Notes: generated by a model not told the origin, from the sequence alone. A DNA stretch of 64,000 nt from Brevibacillus_D fluminis_A (GCF_052072235.1 NZ_CM125436.1:5760001-5824000); one strand, 5' to 3'; shown: positions 51,670 through 60,194, numbered from the stretch's first letter. A program made the numbers and translations.

Positions 51670-53376
51670 TTATTGAGTTTTCCTTTCATACAATATCTCG
51701 TCTAAACAGAATATTATTTTTGATACCTTTTTCCACGCATCAAGTAATTCATGATAATCCGGTACCTGAGTTTGTGAATGTATATAAAAGTTTATAATTT
51801 TCGTTGCTGCAGTGTTGTTATTTTCTGTGAAAGTGATCTCAATCAATTCAATTTCCTCTTCATAAGATGGAAAGTGTTGTTTTATATGGACTTTAATATG
51901 GTCTAATAAAAGCTCTCTTAACTTTTGATTACGTTTTGTTCTTTCTCTAGCTACACCCTTCATTCTGTATATATCTCTCTCAAATTTGGTAAAATGATCG
52001 ATATATTCATGTGTGTAAGTTTCAAGTAACGAACGTATCAAATACATAGAACCCATTCTATTCTCTTTATACTTAATGTTTTTAAGTTCTTTTAGTAAGG
52101 CATTAATTCTCTTGTTTTCTCTGTATTTGTTTGTAAAAGGATAGGCTCCTGTTAGATAGCTATACTTTTCTACATCAGGAGCAGATCGTCCTCCTGGTCC
52201 ACCTTGATTCCCTCCACTATCCTCTGTGCCTGCTCCACCTTCTGTACCTGCTCCATCTTCTGTACCTGCTCCACCCTGTGTACCTGTTCCACCCTGTGTA
52301 CCTGTTCCACCCTGTGTGCCTGCTCCACCTTGTGTACCTGCTCCACCCTGTGTACCCGCTCCACCCTGTGTACCCGCTCCACCATGTGTACCCGCTCCAC
52401 CCTGTGTACCCGCTCCACCATGTGTGCCTGCTCCACCCTGCGTGCCTGCTCCACCCTGCGTGCCTGCTCCACCCTGCGTGCCTGCTCCACCCTGCGTGCC
52501 TGCATCACTTTCAGTTTCCTCTGGAGTAATCGAACACAAATTAATAATCTGGGAGTTGAAAACATCATCTATACTCGAACGAGTATCTATTTCATTATCT
52601 AAGTAAACACGTCTAATAATTATTTTAAGTGCTTCCTTAAATTTTTCTAAAGGTAAACTAGTTGTAATACTTTGATCGGCTAAAAAGTCAATCTGCAATA
52701 TTTCTTTCGCCTTTTTTGAAAAAGGAAGAAATCTATCTAGTTTTGTTGTTTCCATTTTATAAATCTCTAAGTTTTTCTTTTCTTCATCCGTCCAAGAAAG
52801 CTCATTTCTCACAAATTCTAGGAATATAAAAAACCTAATACCTTTTCTAACAGTAACTGCTGATTCTCCAAGTACTCTGGATATATGGTTAATAGACTCT
52901 CCTTTTCTGAATCTATTTATATACCTTTTTGTAGTTGCAATCGTTGACCATCTCTTAATGCCTTTTTCACCTGAATGGCGCATCGTTATATAAGGTTCAG
53001 CCGAATCTCTACTTGGTGCAAGCACCACAGGAAAATTCTCTAGGTAAGATCTCAGGTTTTCATCAATAATGGGCACCTTATTGGCTTGGTCCTTTGCGAG
53101 TGAACGTTCATAAAGCAGTTTACAAGCAGATACTCTCCGATTTCCCTCAACTACCACATATTTCCCGTTTTCCATTATGACAACAGGCTTTTCTGCTGGA
53201 GGCAATCCCCTATTAATACTGATTTCTTTTGCTAACTCAATCGTACCTTCTTCCTCCATTAAAAATTTCAATATATTATCCTGATTCGGATCATCTAGAA
53301 AAATCCGAGGATTATCATAATCAAGCAATATTTGTGAAATATTAACACTAACTTCCGTCCAATCTGAGTAGTTCAT
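51670..53376 (-). CDS. ParB/Srx-domain protein with a 16-unit Gly-rich hexapeptide repeat
   Basis: 568 residues from ATG 53376 (GGAG 8 bases upstream). N-terminal ParB/sulfiredoxin-like fold: LLDYDNPRIFLDD and KYVVVEGNRRVSACKLL (the GxxRxxA nucleotide-binding box). A helical region with a possible helix-turn-helix (INHISRVLGESAVTVRKG) follows. At about residues 292-387 lies a tandem repeat of AGTQGG-like hexapeptides, a flexible linker, and then a 160-residue C-terminal helical domain. ParB-like folds can bind CTP/ATP and DNA or cut DNA. Partner of the adenine methylase gene just downstream. Role unknown; a defence or DNA-modification role is likely from context. Confidence 0.8.
   Translation of the reverse strand: MNYSDWTEVSVNISQILLDYDNPRIFLDDPNQDNILKFLMEEEGTIELAKEISINRGLPPAEKPVVIMENGKYVVVEGNRRVSACKLLYERSLAKDQANKVPIIDENLRSYLENFPVVLAPSRDSAEPYITMRHSGEKGIKRWSTIATTKRYINRFRKGESINHISRVLGESAVTVRKGIRFFIFLEFVRNELSWTDEEKKNLEIYKMETTKLDRFLPFSKKAKEILQIDFLADQSITTSLPLEKFKEALKIIIRRVYLDNEIDTRSSIDDVFNSQIINLCSITPEETESDAGTQGGAGTQGGAGTQGGAGTQGGAGTHGGAGTQGGAGTHGGAGTQGGAGTQGGAGTQGGAGTQGGTGTQGGTGTQGGAGTEDGAGTEGGAGTEDSGGNQGGPGGRSAPDVEKYSYLTGAYPFTNKYRENKRINALLKELKNIKYKENRMGSMYLIRSLLETYTHEYIDHFTKFERDIYRMKGVARERTKRNQKLRELLLDHIKVHIKQHFPSYEEEIELIEITFTENNNTAATKIINFYIHSQTQVPDYHELLDAWKKVSKIIFCLDEILYERKTQ
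52216..52503 (-). repeat. 18-bp tandem repeat, 16 units, inside the ParB-like gene
   Basis: Encodes AGTQGG eleven-fold with AGTHGG, TGTQGG and AGTE variants. Units nearest the 5' end of the gene (52430-52503) are almost identical in DNA (TGCCTGCTCCACCCTGCG on the plus strand), showing recent expansion; units toward the 3' end have drifted. Confidence 0.95.
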
Positions 53377-53827
53377 AGCAAACACTCCAGCCCCTTTCAC
53401 TCGTATCTTCATTATACTGCTAAATTTTCCTACCGAGAATTCATCTTTGCTAAGATATATCTCTTAAACGAAATATGTTGTCCTAAATGTAACCAATTCC
53501 TTAAGGAGGTGCTGCACTGCTGACCTTCCCTATCATACAAGGGATCGTAGCTGATCTACACCTGTACTGCAAACTGTACTGCACCAGAATACCATCATCT
53601 ACTCACACTCTATCATATTGCCCTACTATCCTGCTATTGCACGCACTCACACGTGAATGTATCAATTCAAATCATAAACATATCATTTTCCTGAAATTAC
53701 CTGAAGGGTGGGGGTAAAAAACAGGCTCACTTTCGATTCACTTTCTTCAAACAAATACATAAACATTACATTTACGTTTTGTACACGTTTATGCATCTGA
53801 AAAATTCGGTAGGAGTGAAAAGGAATA
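53377..53827. other. Divergent control region between the ParB-like operon and the replication module
   Basis: 451 bases. Holds direct repeats CTGTACTGCA near 53562 and 53575, TTCACTTTC at about 53738 and 53745, and ACGTTT twice around 53774-53788 close to the rightward gene. No gene seen. Plausible place for two promoters and control sites of the element. Confidence 0.5.
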
Positions 53828-54373
53828 ATGAGCAACAGAAAGATAAGTTTTGCAAAAATAATAGCAGATCAGCATGCAAAGAAAACAGTAAGGGAGGTTG
53901 ATAAAACACCTTCGGATTCTTCCCCAGAGAAAGAAACCATAGAAGGCGATAAGTTTGCTAGGCATAAAGTCCAAGAAAATAGAATTCTTGCACCGAAACT
54001 AAAACCAGAAGAACAGGCTACATCAACTGTGATAGCGTACCCAGCCAGCACCAAGGTAAAGAGTCCTAGTCAGACTACTGCATTAGAGAACGAATATCGT
54101 GGTAAACATCAAGAAGTAGAAAGGAATTTTCCAAGAAGGAGGGCTCGCTTTGAGGAACGGTTCAAACGGGTTACAACCTACCTCGAAAACGACGTGTACG
54201 AGAAGGTACAGGAGCTGTACGAATCAGGGGAAATTGATCGGATCAACAACCTTGTCAATACGGCGGTAAAGCTACATTTACGGAAATTCTATGGCTTGGA
54301 AGTAAAGAATCGGAATATACCGTGTCAGAGTAAAAGCACAGAGCGAACAAACCAACAGCCCTACACCCAATAA
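53828..54373 (+). CDS. Putative ribbon-helix-helix DNA-binding protein of the element
   Basis: 181 residues. The first 110 are polar, Lys/Glu/Ser-rich and probably disordered. Residues about 120-160, RFKRVTTYLENDVYEKVQELYESGEIDRINNLVNTAVKLHLRK broken here for description, give a beta strand followed by two helices as in Arc/MetJ/CopG regulators (VTTYLENDVYEKV, then NNLVNTAVKLHL). AAGGAAT precedes the ATG. First gene of a rightward run ending in the recombinase. Likely a copy-control, partition or transcription regulator (inference). Confidence 0.65.
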   Translation: MSNRKISFAKIIADQHAKKTVREVDKTPSDSSPEKETIEGDKFARHKVQENRILAPKLKPEEQATSTVIAYPASTKVKSPSQTTALENEYRGKHQEVERNFPRRRARFEERFKRVTTYLENDVYEKVQELYESGEIDRINNLVNTAVKLHLRKFYGLEVKNRNIPCQSKSTERTNQQPYTQ

Positions 54374-54442
54374 TCGGTGTGGGGCATTTTTCATAAAATC
54401 CGTGTGTTTCTTTACATATTACAATAATGGAGGCATGGTACC

Positions 54443-54652
54443 ATGACAGACATTTTGTTTTACGGCATCCTGATAATCCTCGCACTGGGTATTCTTTCTT
54501 TTCTCTTCAGAGCTTTGATGGGATGGCTCTCGATGATTATTGATTTCCTCTTTGGACTGCTTCGTTTTGTCTGGCGGGTAGTCACACTACCATTTGCAAT
54601 AATCAAGTGGATTGCTGGACTGGGTAAAGCAAAGAAAGATGTAAGTCAATAA
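54443..54652 (+). CDS. Small membrane protein of the element
   Basis: 69 residues, GGAGG 9 bases before the ATG. Two or three hydrophobic stretches (LFYGILIILALGILSFLF and MIIDFLFGLLRFVWRVVTL) with a short basic tail KAKKDVSQ. No family recognised. Has its own terminator. Confidence 0.7.
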   Translation: MTDILFYGILIILALGILSFLFRALMGWLSMIIDFLFGLLRFVWRVVTLPFAIIKWIAGLGKAKKDVSQ

Positions 54653-54663
54653 ACCGTAACATA

Positions 54664-54704
54664 AAGCACCGTTTCGCAAAAATCCAAGCGAAGCGGTGTT
54701 TTTT
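54664..54704 (+). terminator. Terminator after the small membrane protein gene
   Basis: CACCGTTTCGC and GCGAAGCGGTG with one G-U pair, then TTTTTT. Confidence 0.8.
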
Positions 54705-54729
54705 CGTGTCAAAAAAGGAGTGAACGAGC

Positions 54730-54987
54730 ATGACAATGCCAGCCGAACAATACGAGCAGTTTGTTTTGCAAGAGGACAACATCGTTTTCGGCATCCAGAC
54801 CTGTGAGCTGTGCACAATGCTACTCCTGGACAACCTCTACCAAACGGGACAACCACTCAAGCAACAAACGTACAACGAAATCCTGACCATCATACACGAG
54901 GTCGAGCAACGGCTTCGGCAGGAATGGCTGGACACAAAAATCCAAAAGGCACTGCTTGCCTACCAGATGAAGAAAGGTGACATGTAA
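54730..54987 (+). CDS. Small hypothetical protein of the element
   Basis: 85 residues; AGGAG 10 bases upstream. Mostly helical and acidic, with CELCTMLLLDNLYQTG in the middle and a coiled C-terminal helix (EVEQRLRQEWLDTKIQKALLAYQMKK). No family recognised. Two bases upstream of the next gene. Confidence 0.7.
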   Translation: MTMPAEQYEQFVLQEDNIVFGIQTCELCTMLLLDNLYQTGQPLKQQTYNEILTIIHEVEQRLRQEWLDTKIQKALLAYQMKKGDM

Positions 54988-54988
54988 T

Positions 54989-55390
54989 ATGAGAACGATC
55001 AAAATGCTGGAAGATGTACGATGCTTACGAGAAGCACAAGTCTTTTCCCAATGCTTCCAGGCATACCTGGAGGAGGAGTTTCTTGGACTAAAAGAGGCGT
55101 TCGATTTTGACGGCCTGGACGAAAAGTTTGCGCTGGATCACTATGGTTTCATGGTCGTACTGGAGAAGGGGGATAACCTTCGTGACCTGTCCGTGGTCGG
55201 ACTATTCAGAGAGGATCGGGGCTTGCTTGGCAGTTTGCCCGAGTTTGTCGAGAAAGTGGAACGGTACGAAGAATGCTGGTACAAAATCGTAGTGATCTAC
55301 TCGAACGAATACGCAATGGCTTTCTATGCTCCCGAAGCTGCTGTTGCCGGAGATACAGAGATTCTGCAATGGCTGGAGCAACAACTATGA
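54989..55390 (+). CDS. Hypothetical protein of the element
   Basis: 133 residues from ATG 54989 (AAAGGTGA 8 bases upstream); GTG 54977 would overlap the previous gene. Acidic, mixed alpha/beta, with HYGFMVVLEKGDNLRDLSVVGLFRED and WYKIVVIYSNEYAMAFYAPEAA as probable strands. No family recognised. Overlaps the next small gene by 4 bases. Confidence 0.7.
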   Translation: MRTIKMLEDVRCLREAQVFSQCFQAYLEEEFLGLKEAFDFDGLDEKFALDHYGFMVVLEKGDNLRDLSVVGLFREDRGLLGSLPEFVEKVERYEECWYKIVVIYSNEYAMAFYAPEAAVAGDTEILQWLEQQL

Positions 55391-55464
55391 ATCCAGCGAC
55401 CATTGTAAAAATCGTGATTCTCGTCGCTGAGGTCATTGTGTTACTTGGTAAAGGGAAAAGCTGA
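55387..55464 (+). CDS. 25-residue single-helix membrane peptide
   Basis: Starts in the ATGA overlap with the preceding gene: MNPATIVKIVILVAEVIVLL, then GKGKS and stop. One hydrophobic helix with a basic tail, like type I toxins and small regulatory membrane peptides. Directly followed by a strong terminator, so it is the last gene of a translation-coupled unit. Family unknown. Confidence 0.6.
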   Translation: MNPATIVKIVILVAEVIVLLGKGKS

Positions 55465-55482
55465 ACATTCCCCCTCTGCACC

Positions 55483-55513
55483 TGCCCTTCACACGGTTGA
55501 AGGGCACTTTTTT
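55483..55513 (+). terminator. Terminator after the 25-residue peptide gene
   Basis: TGCCCTTC and GAAGGGCA, then CTTTTTT. Confidence 0.85.
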
Positions 55514-55838
55514 AAAAAATATTTTCGCTGTTACCACAATCGGTTTCAGGCTGGATTTCCGCCACAAAAAGAGTATCGAACCCGCTCCCAAAAATACGAA
55601 GTCCAAAATTGCCTACTTTTGTGCCAAAAAAGCTGATTTCCACAAATTTCAAGGGTCATTTTTCGTCCGACCTCACCCTTTTAACGAACCTTTTGTGCCC
55701 GTTCTCCACAGCAAAACCTGTGTCGGCGTTTTGTGGCGGTGTAATTTTTTCTCCCGATTGCTCCATCCTGTGTCGTTGGCGAAACTCCATCTCCAATTGG
55801 TATTCTGATTCTACTTTTTCACGAGAGGAGAGACCAAC
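55514..55838. other. Non-coding stretch before the helicase gene, candidate replication origin
   Basis: 325 bases with no credible gene. Repeated CCACA-type words: GCCACAAAAA (about 55561), TTTCCACAAA (about 55637), TTCTCCACAG (about 55703), TTTTGTGGC (about 55728) and TTTTGTGCC, resembling loose DnaA boxes (consensus TTATCCACA), on both strands. T/A-rich runs at the left side could melt. Confidence 0.4.
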
Positions 55839-57857
55839 GTGGTAACAACACAAACACTGGACAACATTCGTTCCCTGATTAATGACGTGCTAGAAAAATG
55901 GCAGGCAGGCGATAAAGGTGCTCCCTTTGAACTTCCAGTATTGAAAGCCCTGGGCCAGCTTGCAGAAAGTGATCGAGCCGAATTCCAACGGATGAAGGCA
56001 CAGCTTACAAGTGCTGGAGTTTCCTCACGAGACCTCAGCGATGCATGGAAGCAAATAGTGGAGGCAGAAAACAATACTTCTGCCAAGTCGGCTGGGCAAC
56101 CACATTATTCACCTGAAAAATTGGCCGAGCTAGAGAAACTAGGCTTTGAATTTGACGCTCACGAAGGCGAATTTCGTTTGAATACCAGTATTTTTGCCAA
56201 ACGCATGATTACCAAGTATAACCTACGACTAACCACGGGGGAACGCTTTTTCTACTACGAGAATGTTGTGTGGAAGCCATTTCGTGAAAAACAGTTGCAT
56301 CGACTCCTGTATCGAGAGATCGAAAATGTACAAAAAAACATCTGGAGCCCGAAATGGGAGGCTGGCTACATGGCTACCATACTCAGAGCGTCCCCGTTTG
56401 TGGAAGAGTTTGATTGTAACCGAAGCTACATCAATCTAGCCAATGGCATGTACAATACCGATACATTTCAGCTCGAACCACATGACCCGAAATACCTCTC
56501 CAGCATCCAGAATCCCATTTCGTATGACCCACAAGCTCAGGCCCCGAGGTTTCTGCAATTTCTCCAGGAAATCTTCCAAGGCGACGAGCAAACCATAAAG
56601 GTTGTCCAAGAAATCATGGGGTACTGCTGCACTTCTGAAACACGTGCACATAAAATGTTCATTTTCGAGGGAATTGGGTCAAACGGTAAATCTGTACTGA
56701 TCGAATTAATCGAACACCTGGTTGGACGTCTTAATGTTTCGCACGTCGCCATGAACGAGCTTAACCAGCCCTTTGCCCGTGCTGAACTGGTCGGTAAAAT
56801 CCTCAATGTTTCGGCAGAAAATGAATTTAGTGAAAAAGGGATTAACACACAACAAATCAAAACGATTGTATCCGGTGACAACATTCGGGTGGAGAACAAA
56901 CACGAAAAAGGATTCAGCTACAAACCGATTTGCAAACTGGTATTTGGTCTCAATGCCCTTCCGGTGGCCATTGACAAGTCTCACGGTTTCTACAGAAGGT
57001 TAGTGATCGTTCCGTTCCGTAGAGTGTTCAAAGCTAACGAAGTTGACAAAAATCTTCTTCAAAAGCTAGTTGAAGAGCTTCCTGGCATCTTCAATTTCGC
57101 AATGGAAGGCCTGAAACGGCTGAAAGAGCAAGATTTCAGTTTTTCCACTTCGAATGCCATCAACCAGGCTGTCTCTAACTATAAAAATGAGCAAAATCCG
57201 GCCATTCCTTTCGTTGCCGATCACATACATGCTGGCAGGCCAGAGGATCGGCTTGGTACAAACGACCTGTTCGAGTTTTTTCAAGTATGGTGCAGAAGAA
57301 CTGGCGAAGCGGAGTTTGCCGCAACAGCTTTCAGGAACCGTAAGCTGTTTTATGCAGCTTTTAAAACGGGACTCTTGGAAGCTGGGCTACCGATACCTGA
57401 AATAAAAATGAGTAACGGTTGGCGATACTACCCCGGACTTGTACTGACGAAAGAGCCGAAAGACGATATCTCTAAACTCTTCGACGATGATGACATCGAC
57501 AGTAACGCACCCCACTTGGTTAGCAATACCACTGTGAGCACTACACAGCAAGCTAGGCCAAAGTCCGTTGTAAAAAGGACTGACCAACGCCCAAAGCCTG
57601 TGAAAACAGAGAAAACTCCAGTTGTTAAAGTACCCGTCTCGGAGCCTTCGGTCGAAAATGATGTCTCCAAGCTTTTTGAGAATGATGATGACAACGATGT
57701 ACTTCCAACAAGCGATCTGCAACCGGAACCGCAACAAGTATTTCCAGTTGAATCGCCTGAGCAAACGAGGAAAACGCCTCCTAAACCACTAGTAGTACCG
57801 AAAGGTCTAACTGAAAGGCGCAAACCTGTTTCCTCACCTAACAACGACGCTTCCTAG
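55839..57857 (+). CDS. SF3/D5-type helicase (phage/plasmid primase P4-family C-terminal domain)
   Basis: 672 residues from GTG 55839 with AGGAGAG upstream. A helical N-terminus (1-110), D5_N-like domain (about 110-270; FNTSIFAKRMI region and NLANGMYNTDTFQL), then an SF3 helicase core: FEGIGSNGKSVLIELI Walker A at about 276-291, ILNVSAENEF Walker B-like, VSGDNIRVENKHEKG, CKLVFGLNALP and RRLVIVPFRRVF. The last 130 residues are low-complexity acidic/Pro/Lys with two KLFDDDD-like patches, perhaps binding single-stranded DNA or protein partners. No TOPRIM or AEP primase domain is visible, so it needs a host or separate primase. Marks the element as self-replicating when excised. Confidence 0.88.
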   Translation: MVTTQTLDNIRSLINDVLEKWQAGDKGAPFELPVLKALGQLAESDRAEFQRMKAQLTSAGVSSRDLSDAWKQIVEAENNTSAKSAGQPHYSPEKLAELEKLGFEFDAHEGEFRLNTSIFAKRMITKYNLRLTTGERFFYYENVVWKPFREKQLHRLLYREIENVQKNIWSPKWEAGYMATILRASPFVEEFDCNRSYINLANGMYNTDTFQLEPHDPKYLSSIQNPISYDPQAQAPRFLQFLQEIFQGDEQTIKVVQEIMGYCCTSETRAHKMFIFEGIGSNGKSVLIELIEHLVGRLNVSHVAMNELNQPFARAELVGKILNVSAENEFSEKGINTQQIKTIVSGDNIRVENKHEKGFSYKPICKLVFGLNALPVAIDKSHGFYRRLVIVPFRRVFKANEVDKNLLQKLVEELPGIFNFAMEGLKRLKEQDFSFSTSNAINQAVSNYKNEQNPAIPFVADHIHAGRPEDRLGTNDLFEFFQVWCRRTGEAEFAATAFRNRKLFYAAFKTGLLEAGLPIPEIKMSNGWRYYPGLVLTKEPKDDISKLFDDDDIDSNAPHLVSNTTVSTTQQARPKSVVKRTDQRPKPVKTEKTPVVKVPVSEPSVENDVSKLFENDDDNDVLPTSDLQPEPQQVFPVESPEQTRKTPPKPLVVPKGLTERRKPVSSPNNDAS

Positions 57858-58038
57858 ACGCTCTGGCTGCTCTGGTGTACTTTCCAAGCAACGCAAGGTG
57901 AGAGACTGTTTTCCGTTTTGCTCTACTGCTGAACTCGACTGCACTGCACTGTCCTGAGATTCCACGATCTCAGGCGGTGCTGGCTCAAACACCTAGACTA
58001 CAGTCAAAATAGTAACAATATCCCAGGAGGTATGCGCC
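57858..58038. other. Short gap with a perfect hairpin
   Basis: CCTGAGAT and ATCTCAGG at 57954-57974 form an 8-bp stem without T-run; it may be a processing or stabilising structure. CTGCACTGCACTG repeats lie just upstream. Confidence 0.5.
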
Positions 58039-58260
58039 ATGCAACCAACCACGCAGGATAACTACAATGCGATGGTACAAATTTTGGCTGAAATGGTCAC
58101 CAGCTACTTTTCCACACACAAGCGGTCAGCCAAGGCTTCTGTTGATGAAAGAACAATCCAGTACATCTGCGCTCAGTTGGAGCGCGAAGATGATGAATTC
58201 GCTGACTTTGAACTGACGGCACAACTGCTTGGTACACGAGATTTCCGTCAAATTGCATAA
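58039..58260 (+). CDS. Small hypothetical protein upstream of the recombinase
   Basis: 73 residues; AGGAGG 8 bases upstream. Helical, acidic C-terminus (LEREDDEFADFELTAQLLGTRDFRQIA). No family recognised. It ends 16 bases before the recombinase start, so the two are co-transcribed; a recombination directionality factor or regulator is possible from position only. Confidence 0.65.
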   Translation: MQPTTQDNYNAMVQILAEMVTSYFSTHKRSAKASVDERTIQYICAQLEREDDEFADFELTAQLLGTRDFRQIA

Positions 58261-58276
58261 CGTAGGAGAGAGTTAC

Positions 58277-59950
58277 ATGGTCAACACAAAGACAAAAAAT
58301 AAACCGATCGCTATAAATGTCGCCATCTACGCCCGTGTTAGCACTGAGGAGCAGGCAGAGCAGGGATACAGTATCCCCGCTCAGATAGAACTTTTACGGG
58401 CATTGTGCAAATCCGAACAAAAGGTCGTTTTCAAAGAATATATTGATGCTGGGATCTCCGGAAAAAGCATTGATAAACGTCCTGCTATCCAGGAATTGTT
58501 ACGTGATGTGGAACAAGGCCTGATCCACGAAGTTGTGGTCTGGAGGATGGATCGGATTAGCCGTAAAATGTCCGATCTGTTGAGCATCCTCGACAAGTTG
58601 GATCACCACAACGTAAAATTTCTCAGCTACTCGGAAAAGCAATACGACACTAAAACAGCATCAGGCAAACTCAACCTTCAAATGTTTGGAGCAATTGCCG
58701 AATTCCAACGTAATAGCATTGTCGAGAACGTCAAAATGGGCATGAAACAGAGGGCTCGGGACGGCAAATGGAATGGCGGTAACGTCCTTGGCTACGACGT
58801 CGTGGAAGTTCCCTCAGGAAAAGGCACTGATTCCGTCCTCATGATAAATCCTCTGGAAGCGGAACTGGTTCGTAAAATTTTCCGCATGTACGCCGCTGGC
58901 CAAGGTCTTAGAAGCATCGCCAACCAGCTTAACAAAGAAGGCTACAAAACAAAGCCAGGCAACGCTTTTAGCACGGTTGCGGTCAAAACCATCCTGAATA
59001 ACCCTGTGTACATTGGCAAAATCCGTTACAATGTCCGCGAAAACTGGAACGAAAAGCGTCGCAAGGGGATCAATCCCGACCCGATAATAGCAGACGGAGA
59101 ACACGAGCCCATCATAGACCTGGACATGTGGGAGGCCGTTCAGAAACTGTACGGCAAAAAGTCCAAAACGTCTCCTAGGGTGTACGAGGGAACCTATCTC
59201 CTGACCGGACTGATGAGATGCCCACAATGTGGCGGTACACTTGGCGCACACCGGGTCAAAGACACGCTCAAAGATGGTACTGTTGTCGTCCGTCGCTACT
59301 ACGTGTGTAACAAGTTCAAGAACAACGGGAGTCGCGCCTGCAGTTCCAATTCCGTACGTGCAGACTTCGTTGAAAGCTACGTGCTGGAGCGAATCGCTGA
59401 GGTAGTTCAACATCCCAAGGTACTCGACGACATCGTAAATAAGATCAACAAGGACCGTGTGAAAAGTGTCACTCCACTCCAAAAAGAAATTGCGTTCTTG
59501 GAAAAGGAACTGAAAACGCTCGATGCTCAGAAACAAAAGTACTTCAGGCTGTACGAAAGCGACACAATTGACAACGACTTTCTGCTCGAAAGACTAAACG
59601 AACTGAAGGGCAAATACGACACGCTTACCCAGCGCAAGAGAGAGGCTGAAAGGCAATTGGAATCGAATTCGTCCAATCCCATTTCCATCAAGGAAGTCCG
59701 TGCCGTAATGACGAAGTTCCACAACTTGCTGGAGAGTTCGCCGCACAACACGCAGAAAACCCTCCTGCAAACGGTAATCAAGCAAGTACACATCAAGAAG
59801 GCTGGCAAAGAAATAGAGGGAATCGAGCTGGAATTCGACGAAGGAATCAAAAAGTATTTTTTAACCTTAGCCCCTTCCACCAATAAGGTGGAGGGGGCTT
59901 TTGCTTTCCCCAAGCAAAAGCCCCCCTACCGATACACCCTCGTAATCTAG
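58277..59950 (+). CDS. Large serine recombinase (integrase) of the element
   Basis: 557 residues from ATG 58277 (AGGAGAG upstream; frame from 58229 not used). Resolvase domain: VAIYARVSTEEQAEQGYSIP with the nucleophile Ser in RVST, GISGKSIDKRPAIQELLRD and the Arg-rich VWRMDRISRKMSDLL. Recombinase domain: GYDVVEVPSGKG ... FRMYAAGQGLRSIANQLN. Zinc ribbon: MRCPQCGGTLGAHR and later CNKFKNNGSRACSS. Coiled coil at about 415-490. It catalyses site-specific insertion and excision. The last 24 codons are written through an intrinsic terminator; with one T fewer at 59857-59862 the protein would end KKYF, so a 1-base insertion is suspected. Confidence 0.9.
   Translation: MVNTKTKNKPIAINVAIYARVSTEEQAEQGYSIPAQIELLRALCKSEQKVVFKEYIDAGISGKSIDKRPAIQELLRDVEQGLIHEVVVWRMDRISRKMSDLLSILDKLDHHNVKFLSYSEKQYDTKTASGKLNLQMFGAIAEFQRNSIVENVKMGMKQRARDGKWNGGNVLGYDVVEVPSGKGTDSVLMINPLEAELVRKIFRMYAAGQGLRSIANQLNKEGYKTKPGNAFSTVAVKTILNNPVYIGKIRYNVRENWNEKRRKGINPDPIIADGEHEPIIDLDMWEAVQKLYGKKSKTSPRVYEGTYLLTGLMRCPQCGGTLGAHRVKDTLKDGTVVVRRYYVCNKFKNNGSRACSSNSVRADFVESYVLERIAEVVQHPKVLDDIVNKINKDRVKSVTPLQKEIAFLEKELKTLDAQKQKYFRLYESDTIDNDFLLERLNELKGKYDTLTQRKREAERQLESNSSNPISIKEVRAVMTKFHNLLESSPHNTQKTLLQTVIKQVHIKKAGKEIEGIELEFDEGIKKYFLTLAPSTNKVEGAFAFPKQKPPYRYTLVI
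59869..59907 (+). terminator. Terminator inside the 3' end of the recombinase frame
   Basis: AGCCCCTTCCACC, loop AATAA, GGTGGAGGGGGCT with one G-U pair, then TTTGCTTT. A second 14-bp perfect dyad, GGGGGCTTTTGCTT / AAGCAAAAGCCCCC, overlaps it at 59893-59925. Confidence 0.8.
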
Positions 59951-60070
59951 TATAAAATACGCCCGAATTTGCCCCTAAAACAAAGGATTCTTGCAAATGT
60001 GAAGGAAGGTAAACCCATGACACATAAGCCGTTTTTAGAGGCTTCTGCCCGCTCCCCTCCCAAAAAACTT

Positions 60071-60119
60071 TCCGTTACTTGTGATACGGTTCACCGTAAC
60101 GGGTCGGACGGTCAATTTT
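60071..60119 (+). repeat. Dyad repeat family, copy R2
   Basis: CCGTTACTTGTGA, TACGGT, TCACCGTAACGG: nearly perfect dyad with outer arms CCGTTAC/GTAACGG and inner GTGA/TCAC. Begins 121 bases past the recombinase stop. Similarity to R3 extends upstream to about 60054. Confidence 0.8.
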
Positions 60120-60144
60120 GTCCTTCTCTCCCACCAAAAAATAA

Positions 60145-60194
60145 TCCGTCACTTATGATACGCCTGTCCGTAACAGGTCTGAGGTTCAATTTTT
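60145..60194 (+). repeat. Dyad repeat family, copy R3
   Basis: Direct repeat of R2 74 bases further on: CCGTCACTTATGATACG, CTGTCCGTAACAGG and TTCAATTTTT are shared with small changes. The dyad is weaker (CCTGT/ACAGG). Confidence 0.8.

Noticed and set aside
52216..52503. Possible CRISPR array
   Set aside because: Units are 18 bp with no spacers and encode a continuous protein repeat; no cas genes nearby.
52204..52606. Long plus-strand frames (PAPPCVPA- and CSTLCT-type repeats) opposite the ParB-like gene
   Set aside because: They are mirror frames of the 18-bp tandem repeat; no ribosome site, and open only because the repeat lacks stops in several frames.
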